The position numbers and the translations under genes are program-made. DNA of 64,000 nt from Candidimonas nitroreducens (GTDB lineage: Bacteria > Pseudomonadota > Gammaproteobacteria > Burkholderiales > Burkholderiaceae_B): assembly GCF_002209565.1 (NCBI RefSeq), contig NZ_NJIH01000003.1, positions 788,819-852,818 on the forward strand. Direction: 5' to 3'. Of this stretch, positions 51,136 through 58,759 are shown one piece after another; position 1 is the first letter of the stretch, and every line of letters starts with the position of its first letter. A model generated the notes under the pieces. It saw only the letters and a list, made by a program, of their open reading frames with translations. It was not told where the DNA came from and searched no databases.

Positions 51136-52080
51136 TCAGGCCGGTGGGGTAAGTACCTTGCCGGTGGTGAAATAGGCTTGCAGGTTGTCCAGTACCAGTT
51201 GTTCCATGGCGGCGCGGGTCTCGCGCGTGGTGGCCGCGACGTGCGGTAGCACCACTACGTTGTCGCGGCCCAGCAGCCCGGGCGGAACGTGGGGTTCGTG
51301 TTCGTAGACGTCCAGACCGGCCCCGGCGATGTGTTCTTGTGCAATGGCCTCTGCCAGCGCCTGCTCGTCGACTACGCTGCCGCGCGCGATATTGATCAGG
51401 AAGCCCTGAGGCCCCAGTGCGCGCAGTACCGGCGTGTTGATCAGGTGATGGGTCTCGGCGCCGCCGCGGCAGGCCACCACCAGGAAGTCGGCCCAGCGCG
51501 CCAGTTCGATCAGATCGGGCTCGTAGTCGTACGGTACTTCAGGCCGCGGCTTGCGGCCGTGATAGCGTACCGGCATGTCGAAGCCGCTGCCGCGCCGGGC
51601 GATGGCCGCGCCGATGCGTCCGAGGCCGACGATGCCCAGGCGCTTGCCGCTGACGCGTGTGGCCAGGGGAAACGGGCCGGCAGGCCAGCGGCCTTGCTGC
51701 ACGTGGCGGTCGGCGGCCACCAGGCCGCGGGCGCTGGCCAGTATCAGGCCGAAGGCGCAGTCGGCGACGCAGTCGTTGAGCACGTCGGGGGTCGTGCTGA
51801 CCTGCACGCCGCAGCGGGCCGCGGCCTGTAGATCCAGGCCTTCGAAGCCGACCCCGAAGCAGGCCACCACCCCTTTGCCCAGCGACTCGAAGATGTCGGC
51901 CGTGCATCCGTGGCGCGACATGGTGACTGCGCCGTCGAAGCTGCCGGCCGTGCGCGCCAGGAAGGCGCCGCGCTCGGGCTCCTTCCAGAGCGGGTGCATC
52001 TGGTAGCGCTGTTGCAGCACCGCTTCGAGCGCGGAGGGCAGGGGGCCTATTTGCAGGAGGCGGGGTGGGGCAGCTTGCAT
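51136..52080 (-). CDS. D-2-hydroxyacid dehydrogenase (hydroxypyruvate/glyoxylate reductase-like)
   Basis: A 314-residue NAD(P)H enzyme. LGIVGLGRIGAAIARRGSGF near residue 150 is the Rossmann loop, NIARGSVVDEQAL near 233 holds the catalytic arginine, and LPHVAATTRETR near 282 the catalytic histidine with alanine-rich follow-up. It is a paralogue in role, not a close copy, of the enzyme at 33417. It follows Bug copy 8 by 22 bases. Confidence 0.9.
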   Translation of the reverse strand: MQAAPPRLLQIGPLPSALEAVLQQRYQMHPLWKEPERGAFLARTAGSFDGAVTMSRHGCTADIFESLGKGVVACFGVGFEGLDLQAAARCGVQVSTTPDVLNDCVADCAFGLILASARGLVAADRHVQQGRWPAGPFPLATRVSGKRLGIVGLGRIGAAIARRGSGFDMPVRYHGRKPRPEVPYDYEPDLIELARWADFLVVACRGGAETHHLINTPVLRALGPQGFLINIARGSVVDEQALAEAIAQEHIAGAGLDVYEHEPHVPPGLLGRDNVVVLPHVAATTRETRAAMEQLVLDNLQAYFTTGKVLTPPA

Positions 52081-52102
52081 AGGTCGATATATCGGGTAGG
52101 TG

Positions 52103-53059
52103 TCAGTTGGTATGGATGCCCATTTTCTTCAGCCATGGCAGCCACCGTTCGAAGCTGCTGTCCAGCATGGCCTTGAAGGGGGCGGCTCCCATGGGGTCGT
52201 TGAAGCCGGCGGCCGCCAGTTTAGCCGCCACGTCGGGCTGGTGCACGACCTTGGCCAGGGCGTCTTCGATTTTCTTGCGAGTCGCGGCGGGAGTGCCCGC
52301 GGGCGCCAGCACGCCGTACCAGTTGCTCATTTGCAGCGAGGGCATGCCGGCCTCGACCGCGTCGGGGATCTCGGGCAGCAGCGGCGAACGCTTGGTGTCG
52401 TAGATGACCAGCCCCTTGATGCGGCCCTGCTTGACGTAGGGCAAGAGCACCGGCACGTCGGCATTGACCAAGTCGACCTGGCCGCCCATCAGCGCCACCA
52501 GGGCCGGCGCCGCGCCGCGGTAGGGGATATGAACCAGCGGCACATCGGCGGCGTGCCTGAACAGTTCCGCGCCTATCTGCATGGTGCCGCCCACGCCGGT
52601 GGAGCCGTAGTTCAGGCCCTTGGGCGTGGCCTTGGCCTTGGCGACCAGCTCGGCCAGTGTGTTCACGCCCAGCGAGGGCCGCACCGCCAGCATGGTCTGC
52701 ACCTTGCCCAGCAGGTAGATGGGGTCGAAGTCGGTGCGCGGGTTGTAGGGCAGGTTGGGGGTAGTGCCGGCGGTGATCACCAGGCTGGAGGTGGTCAGCA
52801 GCAAGGTGTTGCCGTCGGGCGGCGCCTTGGCCGCGAGCGCGTCGCCGATGACGCCGCCGGCACCGCCGCGATTGTCGACGATGACGGTCTTGCCCAGGGC
52901 ATCGCTTAGCCCCGGCGCGATGATGCGGGCGATCTGGTCGGTGGGGCCGCCGGCCGAGAAGGGCACGATCAGCTTGATGGTGTCGGCGGCGTGTGCGCCG
53001 GATGCCATGGCCAGCGCCGTGCAGGCGCTTAATAGAGAGCGCAGGATGAATTTATGCAT
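52103..53059 (-). CDS. Bug-family carboxylate receptor, copy 8
   Basis: A 318-residue receptor. Its Sec signal is MHKFILRSLLSACTALAMASGAHA, with GGAGAC ten bases before ATG 53059; the open frame continues upstream but only into the SMP-30 gene in another frame. Motifs are IKLIVPFSAGGPTDQIAR, PPDGNTLLLT (N for the usual Y), YNPRTDFDPI and IPYRGAAPAL. It is the only receptor of the second RraA/SMP-30 cluster, located between lactonase and dehydrogenase. Confidence 0.92.
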   Translation of the reverse strand: MHKFILRSLLSACTALAMASGAHAADTIKLIVPFSAGGPTDQIARIIAPGLSDALGKTVIVDNRGGAGGVIGDALAAKAPPDGNTLLLTTSSLVITAGTTPNLPYNPRTDFDPIYLLGKVQTMLAVRPSLGVNTLAELVAKAKATPKGLNYGSTGVGGTMQIGAELFRHAADVPLVHIPYRGAAPALVALMGGQVDLVNADVPVLLPYVKQGRIKGLVIYDTKRSPLLPEIPDAVEAGMPSLQMSNWYGVLAPAGTPAATRKKIEDALAKVVHQPDVAAKLAAAGFNDPMGAAPFKAMLDSSFERWLPWLKKMGIHTN

Positions 53060-53109
53060 GATGAGAGGTCTCCGTCTTGTTTTGTGATGGGGGGTGAATA
53101 GGCCGGTCG

Positions 53110-54009
53110 TCAGCCGCCGTAGCGCGGCTCGGGCAGGCCGCGCACACCGACCTGCAGCGCCAGCAAGGCGCCGGCCAGGGGCTCGCGGGCCTGCTGTTCG
53201 GCGCTGAAGCGCTGCGAATGGCTGGTGATGTACAGGGTGTCGAGCTGGGGGCCGCCGAACGCCGGGCAGGTGGGATTGGTGACGGGCAGCTGGATGACGC
53301 GATCGACGCGGCCGTCCGGCGCCAGGCGCACCAAGTGGCCGGTGGCGACCATGCAGTTCCACACATAGCCTTCGGCATCCACGGTCGCGCCGTCCGGCCG
53401 CCCGGCCTGATGCGTCCAGTCCTTGAAGACGCGGCGGTTGTGTATGGCGCCTTCGTCGATGTCATAGTCGAACACCCAGATCACCTGGTTATGGGTGTCG
53501 GCGAAATACATGTGGCGATCGTCGGGGCTCCAGCAAATGGCATTGGGTAGCGCGAAGCCATCGAGCATGGCGTGGCAGCCATGGTCGGGGTCGAGACGGT
53601 ACAGCGTGCCCAGCGGCTCGCGCAGTACGTCGTGCATGCTGCCGACCCAGAATCTGCCGCGTCGGTCGCACTTGCCGTCGTTCAGGCGCATGCCGGGCCT
53701 GCCGTCTTCGGGATTGGCGATGCGCAGCGCCGGCTCGTTGCTGGCGGGATCGTACAAATAGATGCCCGTGCCCGTGGCCAGCACGAAGCCGCCGGACTCG
53801 CGCAGGGCGATCGAGCCCACGGTCGCCAGATCGGGGTGCAGGCGCTGGGCGGCGTGGCGGCCGCTGGCGGGCTCGTAATATTGCAGCGCCGGGCGGCGCA
53901 CGTCCACCCACCACAGGCGCTGGCTGCGTTCGCACCACAGGGGCACTTCGCCCAGAATGTCGGCGCTGTGCACGACGCACTCTATGGGGACGTGGGTTTC
54001 TATCTGCAT
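53110..54009 (-). CDS. SMP-30/gluconolactonase-family lactonase
   Basis: A 299-residue beta-propeller hydrolase closer to gluconolactonase/regucalcin than the one at 32478. ILGEVPLWCERSQRLWWVDV near residue 18 has the metal-binding glutamate. MRLNDGKCDRRGRFWVGSM near 105 holds the substrate arginine and asparagine. LPNAICWSPDDRHMYFADT near 150 and GRPDGATVDAEGYVWNCMV near 200 supply the asparagine and aspartate metal ligands. The ATG at 54009 is the first in the conserved region; a 520-codon frame upstream crosses the RraA-like gene and is not real. Confidence 0.92.
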   Translation of the reverse strand: MQIETHVPIECVVHSADILGEVPLWCERSQRLWWVDVRRPALQYYEPASGRHAAQRLHPDLATVGSIALRESGGFVLATGTGIYLYDPASNEPALRIANPEDGRPGMRLNDGKCDRRGRFWVGSMHDVLREPLGTLYRLDPDHGCHAMLDGFALPNAICWSPDDRHMYFADTHNQVIWVFDYDIDEGAIHNRRVFKDWTHQAGRPDGATVDAEGYVWNCMVATGHLVRLAPDGRVDRVIQLPVTNPTCPAFGGPQLDTLYITSHSQRFSAEQQAREPLAGALLALQVGVRGLPEPRYGG

Positions 54010-54089
54010 GGCGGGTGTTTCCTGAGCTGGGTATGTCGGATTTGGAATTGCGTTTTGGGGGAGCGTATTTGGCCGGGCTGTTCGCAGGC

Positions 54090-54821
54090 TCACTTGTAGC
54101 GGGTCGCGGCGAGCGTGGCGAGATCCACGCCCGAGGCGATGTCGGCCTTCTGGCGCCGGTCGCCCGAGTCGATTTTCTCGGCCTCGGCCAGCACGGCCTC
54201 GGCGTGGGCGTAGGGCACGAACACGACGCCGGCCTCGTCGGCGGCGACGATGTCGCCCGCGTCTACCGACACCCCGGCGATGCGCACGCGGCCGTTGATT
54301 TCGACGGTTTGCAGGCGCCATTTGCCGGTAATGGGCGTGACCCCGCGCGACCAGATGGGAAAGCCCAGCCCGCGCGAGGCGTCGGGGTCGCGGAACGAGC
54401 CGTCGATGACGGCCCCCGCGCAGCCGCTGCGATGCGCCAGCGTAGCGGACTGGCCGCCCATGTTCGAGATGCCCGCCAGGCCTTCGATGACGACGACGTC
54501 GCCGGGCTCGGACAGGTTGTAGGCCTCGTGTTCGCCCATGCGGCCCTTGCCCGTGGCGGCGGCGCGCATGGGGTTGTCGCCGCGTTCGACGTTGCGTACG
54601 GTGACGGCCTGGCCGAGCAGGCGCTTGCCGGGCAGGGTGGGAGCCAGCACCAGGGCGGGGATGGCGCCGCACAGGCCGAGATTGTCCATGGCGTCGGACA
54701 GCGCGCCGGTCAGGTCGTCGATGCGGGCGTAGCGCTGCAGCAGTTCCGGCGCCAGGCGCGGCAGATCCATGCGACGGATGGCCTCGCGCGGTACCCGGCC
54801 AGTGAGTTTTTTATCGGTCAT
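54090..54821 (-). CDS. RraA-like class II pyruvate aldolase
   Basis: A 243-residue protein of the RraA fold. The key Arg-Asp of class II pyruvate aldolases is in AVIDGSFRDPDASRG, and NLSEPGDVVVIEG, VDAGDIVAADEAGVVFVP are conserved. It starts the minus-strand cluster 54821 to 50806 (aldolase, lactonase, Bug, dehydrogenase, NIPSNAP) and is divergent from an IclR gene. A separately evolved copy of the protein at 34334, sharing only family motifs. Its promoter (TTTACA-17-TATTAT) is covered by operator repeats. Confidence 0.85.
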   Translation of the reverse strand: MTDKKLTGRVPREAIRRMDLPRLAPELLQRYARIDDLTGALSDAMDNLGLCGAIPALVLAPTLPGKRLLGQAVTVRNVERGDNPMRAAATGKGRMGEHEAYNLSEPGDVVVIEGLAGISNMGGQSATLAHRSGCAGAVIDGSFRDPDASRGLGFPIWSRGVTPITGKWRLQTVEINGRVRIAGVSVDAGDIVAADEAGVVFVPYAHAEAVLAEAEKIDSGDRRQKADIASGVDLATLAATRYK

Positions 54822-54890
54822 GATGTGCCCGGCGGCCGGAGCTGGCGGCTGGTAAGCGAAAATCGGAGTAAAGCGGTCTGAATAATTTCA

Positions 54891-54943
54891 AATAATATCC
54901 CATTATTTAAATTATGTAAATAATCTCACTTAATGGGATTATT
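54891..54943 (-). promoter_or_regulatory. Promoter and triple half-site operator of the second RraA cluster
   Basis: On the minus strand TTTACA (54920-54915), 17 bases and TATTAT (54897-54892) form a promoter. The motif AATAAT(A)YCYCAYT occurs at 54891-54904, at 54919-54930 and inverted at 54932-54943. The last two make a near-perfect 25-base palindrome over the -35 box; the first covers the -10 box. The divergent IclR protein at 55046 is the likely binder. Confidence 0.65.
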
Positions 54944-55045
54944 AATTTACAATTGACGCAAGAGGCTATGTATCCGTGGCCGCGCAGTGTACGGATCACG
55001 CTGTCACCCTATACAATTCCTGTGGTAGCTTCACAATCGCTGTTC

Positions 55046-55840
55046 ATGACGCCAGCCCCCAGAGAATCTTCTTCCACTCTAAGCCGCGCGCTGGACATCC
55101 TCGGGATGTTCTCCACCGCCGTGCCACTGGTGGCCGTCGAAGACATCATGGCGCACATGGGCTACACGCGCTCCACCGCCTATCGCTACATCAAGGAGCT
55201 GAGCGACGCCGGCCTGGTGGCGCCGGCGTCGGCGGGCAGCTACAGCCTGGGGCCGCGCATCGTCGAACTCGAACGCCTCATGGAACTGACCGACCCGCTA
55301 TACCGGGCCGGGCGCAAGGTGCTCGAAGGCCAGCACTGCGAGAACAATGCGCTGCTGCTGCACAATGTCTACGATGACAAGGTCTTGTGTATCTACAAAG
55401 TGGGGCCAGACGTGCTGCAGCAGGGCAACCAGCACATGACCATACGGCGCGCGCGCGGCATTCCGTTTTCCCTGTTCCAGGGTGCCGCCTCGCTGGCGAT
55501 GCTGCCCTATCTGTCGGCGCACCGCATCCGCCAGACCTATCTGCGTTCGGCCGCGGCCATTCAGGCCGCCGGACTGGGGGCGAGCTGGGACGAGTTCCGC
55601 CGCAAGATGGCGGCGATACGGCGCGTGGGCTACGCCACCAGCCGCGGCCAGATCACGCCCTTCGTCATGGGCGTGGGCGTGCCGATCCTGCTGCCGGAAG
55701 ACAAGCGCCTCATCGGCAGCCTGGCGCGGGCCTGTCCCGCGGCGGCCATGCCCGAAGAGCGCGAGGCCGAGTGCGCCGCCGAGCTGCGCGTGCTGGCTGC
55801 GCGCATCGCCGATGAATACGCCGTGGCGGCGCATCGCTGA
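55046..55840 (+). CDS. IclR-family transcriptional regulator
   Basis: A 264-residue regulator. Its winged helix is SRALDILGMFSTAVPLVAVEDIMAHMGYTRSTAYRYIKEL (about 12-55), followed by an effector domain. MTPAPRESS at 55046 is the best start; in-frame codons back to 54953 lack a ribosome site. It is divergent from the RraA-like gene. Repeats at 54891-54943 are probably its operator. Confidence 0.88.
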   Translation: MTPAPRESSSTLSRALDILGMFSTAVPLVAVEDIMAHMGYTRSTAYRYIKELSDAGLVAPASAGSYSLGPRIVELERLMELTDPLYRAGRKVLEGQHCENNALLLHNVYDDKVLCIYKVGPDVLQQGNQHMTIRRARGIPFSLFQGAASLAMLPYLSAHRIRQTYLRSAAAIQAAGLGASWDEFRRKMAAIRRVGYATSRGQITPFVMGVGVPILLPEDKRLIGSLARACPAAAMPEEREAECAAELRVLAARIADEYAVAAHR

Positions 55841-55931
55841 GCCGGCCGGGCCGGGACTACAATAAATTCGCGGCCGCGGCGCCCCGGCACGACCGCCTCA
55901 TTTCTTTCCGGGCGTTTCCAGGGAAACAGCC

Positions 55932-57176
55932 ATGCAGCGCATACTCGTACTCGGCGCCGGCTTTGCCGGCTTATGGAGCGCCCTGGGGGCTGCCCGCGAA
56001 CTGGACGAGCTGGGGGCCGCCGGGCGGGCCGAGGTCATGGTCGTCAACGCCACGGGCTACCACTCCATCCGCGTGCGCAATTACGAAGCCGATCTCGACG
56101 TGACCCGCGTGCCATTGGGCGAAGTGCTGGATCCGGCGGGTGTGCGCTGGGTCGTCGGCACGGTGCAGGACATCGATACCGGCGCCCGCGCGGTCGAAGT
56201 CGACGAGCAAGGCGCGCGGCGCAAGCTGCAATACGACCGCCTGGTGCTGGCACTGGGCAGCCGCCTGGTGCATCCGCCCATACCGGGGTTGGCGCGCTGC
56301 GCCTTCGATGTCGATACTTATGCGGGCGCGCGCCGCCTGGAGCAGCATCTGGCCGGGCTGGCGCAACGCGCCGACGCGCCCGGCAACTGGACGGTGCTGG
56401 TGGTGGGGGCGGGCCTGACCGGCATAGAGCTGGCCTGCGAACTGCCGGGCCGCCTGCGCAAGATTGCCGGTGCGGCACATGCCGGCCAGGTGCGTGTGCT
56501 GCTGGCCGACCGCAGCCCCGTCATCGCCCAGGCCATGGGCGGCGCCCAGCCGGTCATCGCGCAGGCGCTTGCCGACCTGGGGGTGGAAACGCTGCCGGGC
56601 GTCAGCGTGCTCGAGGCCGATGAACATGGCGCGCGGCTTACCGACGGCACCCGCATCGAGGCCGCGACCTTGGTGTGGTGCGGCGGCATGAGGGCGCACC
56701 CGCTGATGGAAAAAATCCCCGCGCCGCGCGATGCGCTGGGCCGCGTGCCGGTGGACGAGTTCTTGCGGGTGCAGGGCGTGCCCGGCGTGTATGCGGCGGG
56801 CGATTGCGCCCGCGCACTGGTCGACGGCACGCACGAGTCCGTCATGTCGTGCCAGTACGGCAGGCCCATGGGCCGTTATGCCGGCCACAACGTGGCCGCC
56901 GAACTGATGGGGGCGCCGCTGCTGCCCATGTACATCGATTGGTACACCACGATCCTGGATCTGGGGCCCTGGGGCGCGGTGTACACCGAGGGGCGGGATC
57001 GCAAGCTGGCCGACCAGGGCGCATCGGCCAAGCGCACCAAGCGGCTCATCAACGGCCAGCGCATTTATCCGCCGCGCAGCGGCAAGCGCGCCGACCTTTA
57101 TGCCGCGGCCGCGCCGGTCGTGCAGGCGCCGCCGCCCATGCTGGCCGGCACGGGCGCGGCGGCTAGGGCCTGTTAG
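55932..57176 (+). CDS. NADH dehydrogenase (NDH-2)-like flavoprotein
   Basis: A 414-residue two-Rossmann flavoprotein. ILVLGAGFAGLWSALGA (residues 4-20) binds FAD, WTVLVVGAGLTGIELACELPG near 155 binds NAD(P)H, and GVYAAGDCARALVDG near 285 is the second FAD contact. The C-terminus lacks a clear membrane-binding helix, so it may not be a respiratory enzyme. TTTCCAGGGAAACAGCC precedes the ATG. It converges with the aldehyde dehydrogenase, and a perfect hairpin covers both stop codons. Confidence 0.85.
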   Translation: MQRILVLGAGFAGLWSALGAARELDELGAAGRAEVMVVNATGYHSIRVRNYEADLDVTRVPLGEVLDPAGVRWVVGTVQDIDTGARAVEVDEQGARRKLQYDRLVLALGSRLVHPPIPGLARCAFDVDTYAGARRLEQHLAGLAQRADAPGNWTVLVVGAGLTGIELACELPGRLRKIAGAAHAGQVRVLLADRSPVIAQAMGGAQPVIAQALADLGVETLPGVSVLEADEHGARLTDGTRIEAATLVWCGGMRAHPLMEKIPAPRDALGRVPVDEFLRVQGVPGVYAAGDCARALVDGTHESVMSCQYGRPMGRYAGHNVAAELMGAPLLPMYIDWYTTILDLGPWGAVYTEGRDRKLADQGASAKRTKRLINGQRIYPPRSGKRADLYAAAAPVVQAPPPMLAGTGAAARAC

Positions 57177-57192
57177 GGTGAACAGGCCCTAG
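57163..57192. terminator. Perfect 12-bp hairpin over two convergent stop codons
   Basis: CTAGGGCCTGTT (57163-57174) pairs with AACAGGCCCTAG (57181-57192) over the loop AGGGTG. The TAG of the flavoprotein (57174-57176) and the stop of the aldehyde dehydrogenase (57189-57191) both lie in it. It works symmetrically for both strands; no T run. Confidence 0.65.
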
Positions 57193-58640
57193 AACGGATA
57201 CTGGCGCGGCGCAGTCTGCAGCGTGATCCAGCGCAGCTCGGTGAAGGCCTCGATGCCGGCCTTGCCGCCGAAGCGGCCGAAGCCGCTGTCCTTGACGCCG
57301 CCGAAGGGCATTTGCGGCTCGTCGTGCACCGTGGGGCCGTTGACGTGGCAGATGCCCGATTCGATGCGGCGCGCCACTTGCAGCGCGCGCGCCAGGTCGC
57401 GGCCGAACACCGCGGCCGCCAGCCCGTAAGAATTGTCATTGGCGCAGGCCACCGCCTCGTCCACGCCGTCGACACGCACGATACCCTTGACTGGGCCGAA
57501 AGATTCTTCGCCGTAGATCTTCATGGCGGGGGTGACGCCGTCCAGCAGCGTGGCGGGCATCAGCGTGTTCTCGGCCTTGCCGCCGCAGGCCAGCCGCGCC
57601 CCGTGCGCCAGCGCGTCGTCGATCAAGGCATTGCAGCGCTCGACGGTGGCCTGATCTACGACCGAACCCAGCACCACCGGGCCCTTGCGCGGGTCGCCCA
57701 GCGGCAGGGCGGCCGCGCGCTTGGCCAGGCGCGCGACGAATTCGTCGGCGATGCGCTGGTCGACGATGATGCGCTCGGTGGACATGCAGATCTGGCCCGA
57801 ATTGGCAAAGGCGCCGAAGGCCGCGGCGTCGACGGCGGCGTCGATATCGGCGTCGTCCAGCACGACCAGGGGCGCCTTGCCGCCCAGTTCCAGAACCACG
57901 GGCTTGAGGTGTTCGGCGCAGAGGCCGGCAATGATCCTGCCCACGCGCGTCGAGCCGGTGAAGTTGACGCGCCGCACGGCCGGGTGCGCGATCATGGCTT
58001 GCACGACTGCCGACGCATCTTCAGGCGCGTTGGTCACGAAATTCACCACCCCCTTGGGCAGGCCCGCTTCCTGCAGCGCCTCGATGATCAACCCGTGGGT
58101 GGCAGGACACAGCTCCGAGCCCTTGAGCACCACGGTGTTGCCGCAGGCCAGCGGCGTGGCGATGGCGCGCACGCCCAGGATCACGGGCGCGTTCCAGGGC
58201 GCCATGCCCAGCACTACGCCGGCGGCCTGGCGCACGCCCATGGCCAGGCTGCCGGGCACGTCGGACGGAATCAGCTCGCCGCCGACCTGCGTGGTCAGCG
58301 CCGCGGCTTCGAGCAGAATGCCGGCGGCCAGATGCACATTGAAGCCGGCCCAGATGGCCGAGGAGCCGGTCTCCGCCGCCATCGCCGCGGTGAAGTCGTC
58401 GGCCCGGGCTTCGAGTGCTTGCGCCGCCTTCAGCAGCAGTGCGCGGCGTTCGGAAGGCCCGCTGGCCGACCAGGCGGGAAAGGCCGCGGCGGCGGCCTGC
58501 ACGGCCCGCAGCGCGTCTGCGGCGGTGGCGGCCGGTGCGAGGGTGGCGACGCTGCCGTCCAGCGGGTTGCGGCGCTCGAAGGTGGCGCCGCCCGTGGCCT
58601 GGGCCCGTTCGCCGTCGATCAGCAGGGATATGCGGTTCAT
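57189..58640 (-). CDS. Aldehyde dehydrogenase (benzaldehyde/vanillin dehydrogenase-like)
   Basis: A 483-residue NAD(P)-dependent enzyme that oxidises an aldehyde to an acid. VVLGMAPWNAPVILG near 145 and ELGGKAPLVVLDDAD near 250 (general-base glutamate) are present; the catalytic cysteine is in NSGQICMSTERIIV near 285. The ATG at 58640 follows GGAGATCCACC. It is 119 bases after a benzoylformate-decarboxylase-like gene, the same strand, so it probably oxidises the aldehyde that enzyme releases. Confidence 0.93.
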   Translation of the reverse strand: MNRISLLIDGERAQATGGATFERRNPLDGSVATLAPAATAADALRAVQAAAAAFPAWSASGPSERRALLLKAAQALEARADDFTAAMAAETGSSAIWAGFNVHLAAGILLEAAALTTQVGGELIPSDVPGSLAMGVRQAAGVVLGMAPWNAPVILGVRAIATPLACGNTVVLKGSELCPATHGLIIEALQEAGLPKGVVNFVTNAPEDASAVVQAMIAHPAVRRVNFTGSTRVGRIIAGLCAEHLKPVVLELGGKAPLVVLDDADIDAAVDAAAFGAFANSGQICMSTERIIVDQRIADEFVARLAKRAAALPLGDPRKGPVVLGSVVDQATVERCNALIDDALAHGARLACGGKAENTLMPATLLDGVTPAMKIYGEESFGPVKGIVRVDGVDEAVACANDNSYGLAAAVFGRDLARALQVARRIESGICHVNGPTVHDEPQMPFGGVKDSGFGRFGGKAGIEAFTELRWITLQTAPRQYPF

Positions 58641-58759
58641 GGTGGATCTCCGAAAACAAGTGCCGCGGAATCGGGCGGCGCGAATGAAAGTATGGCGGAT
58701 CGGGCTGGCCCGGGGCTCGTGGGCCGCGCCGGCGGGTCTTGCGGCGGCGGCCGCGGTTT

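Noticed and set aside
53110..54672. A 520-codon frame joining the SMP-30 gene with upstream sequence
   Set aside because: The upstream part overlaps the RraA-like gene on the same strand in a different frame and has no motif; SMP-30 begins at 54009.
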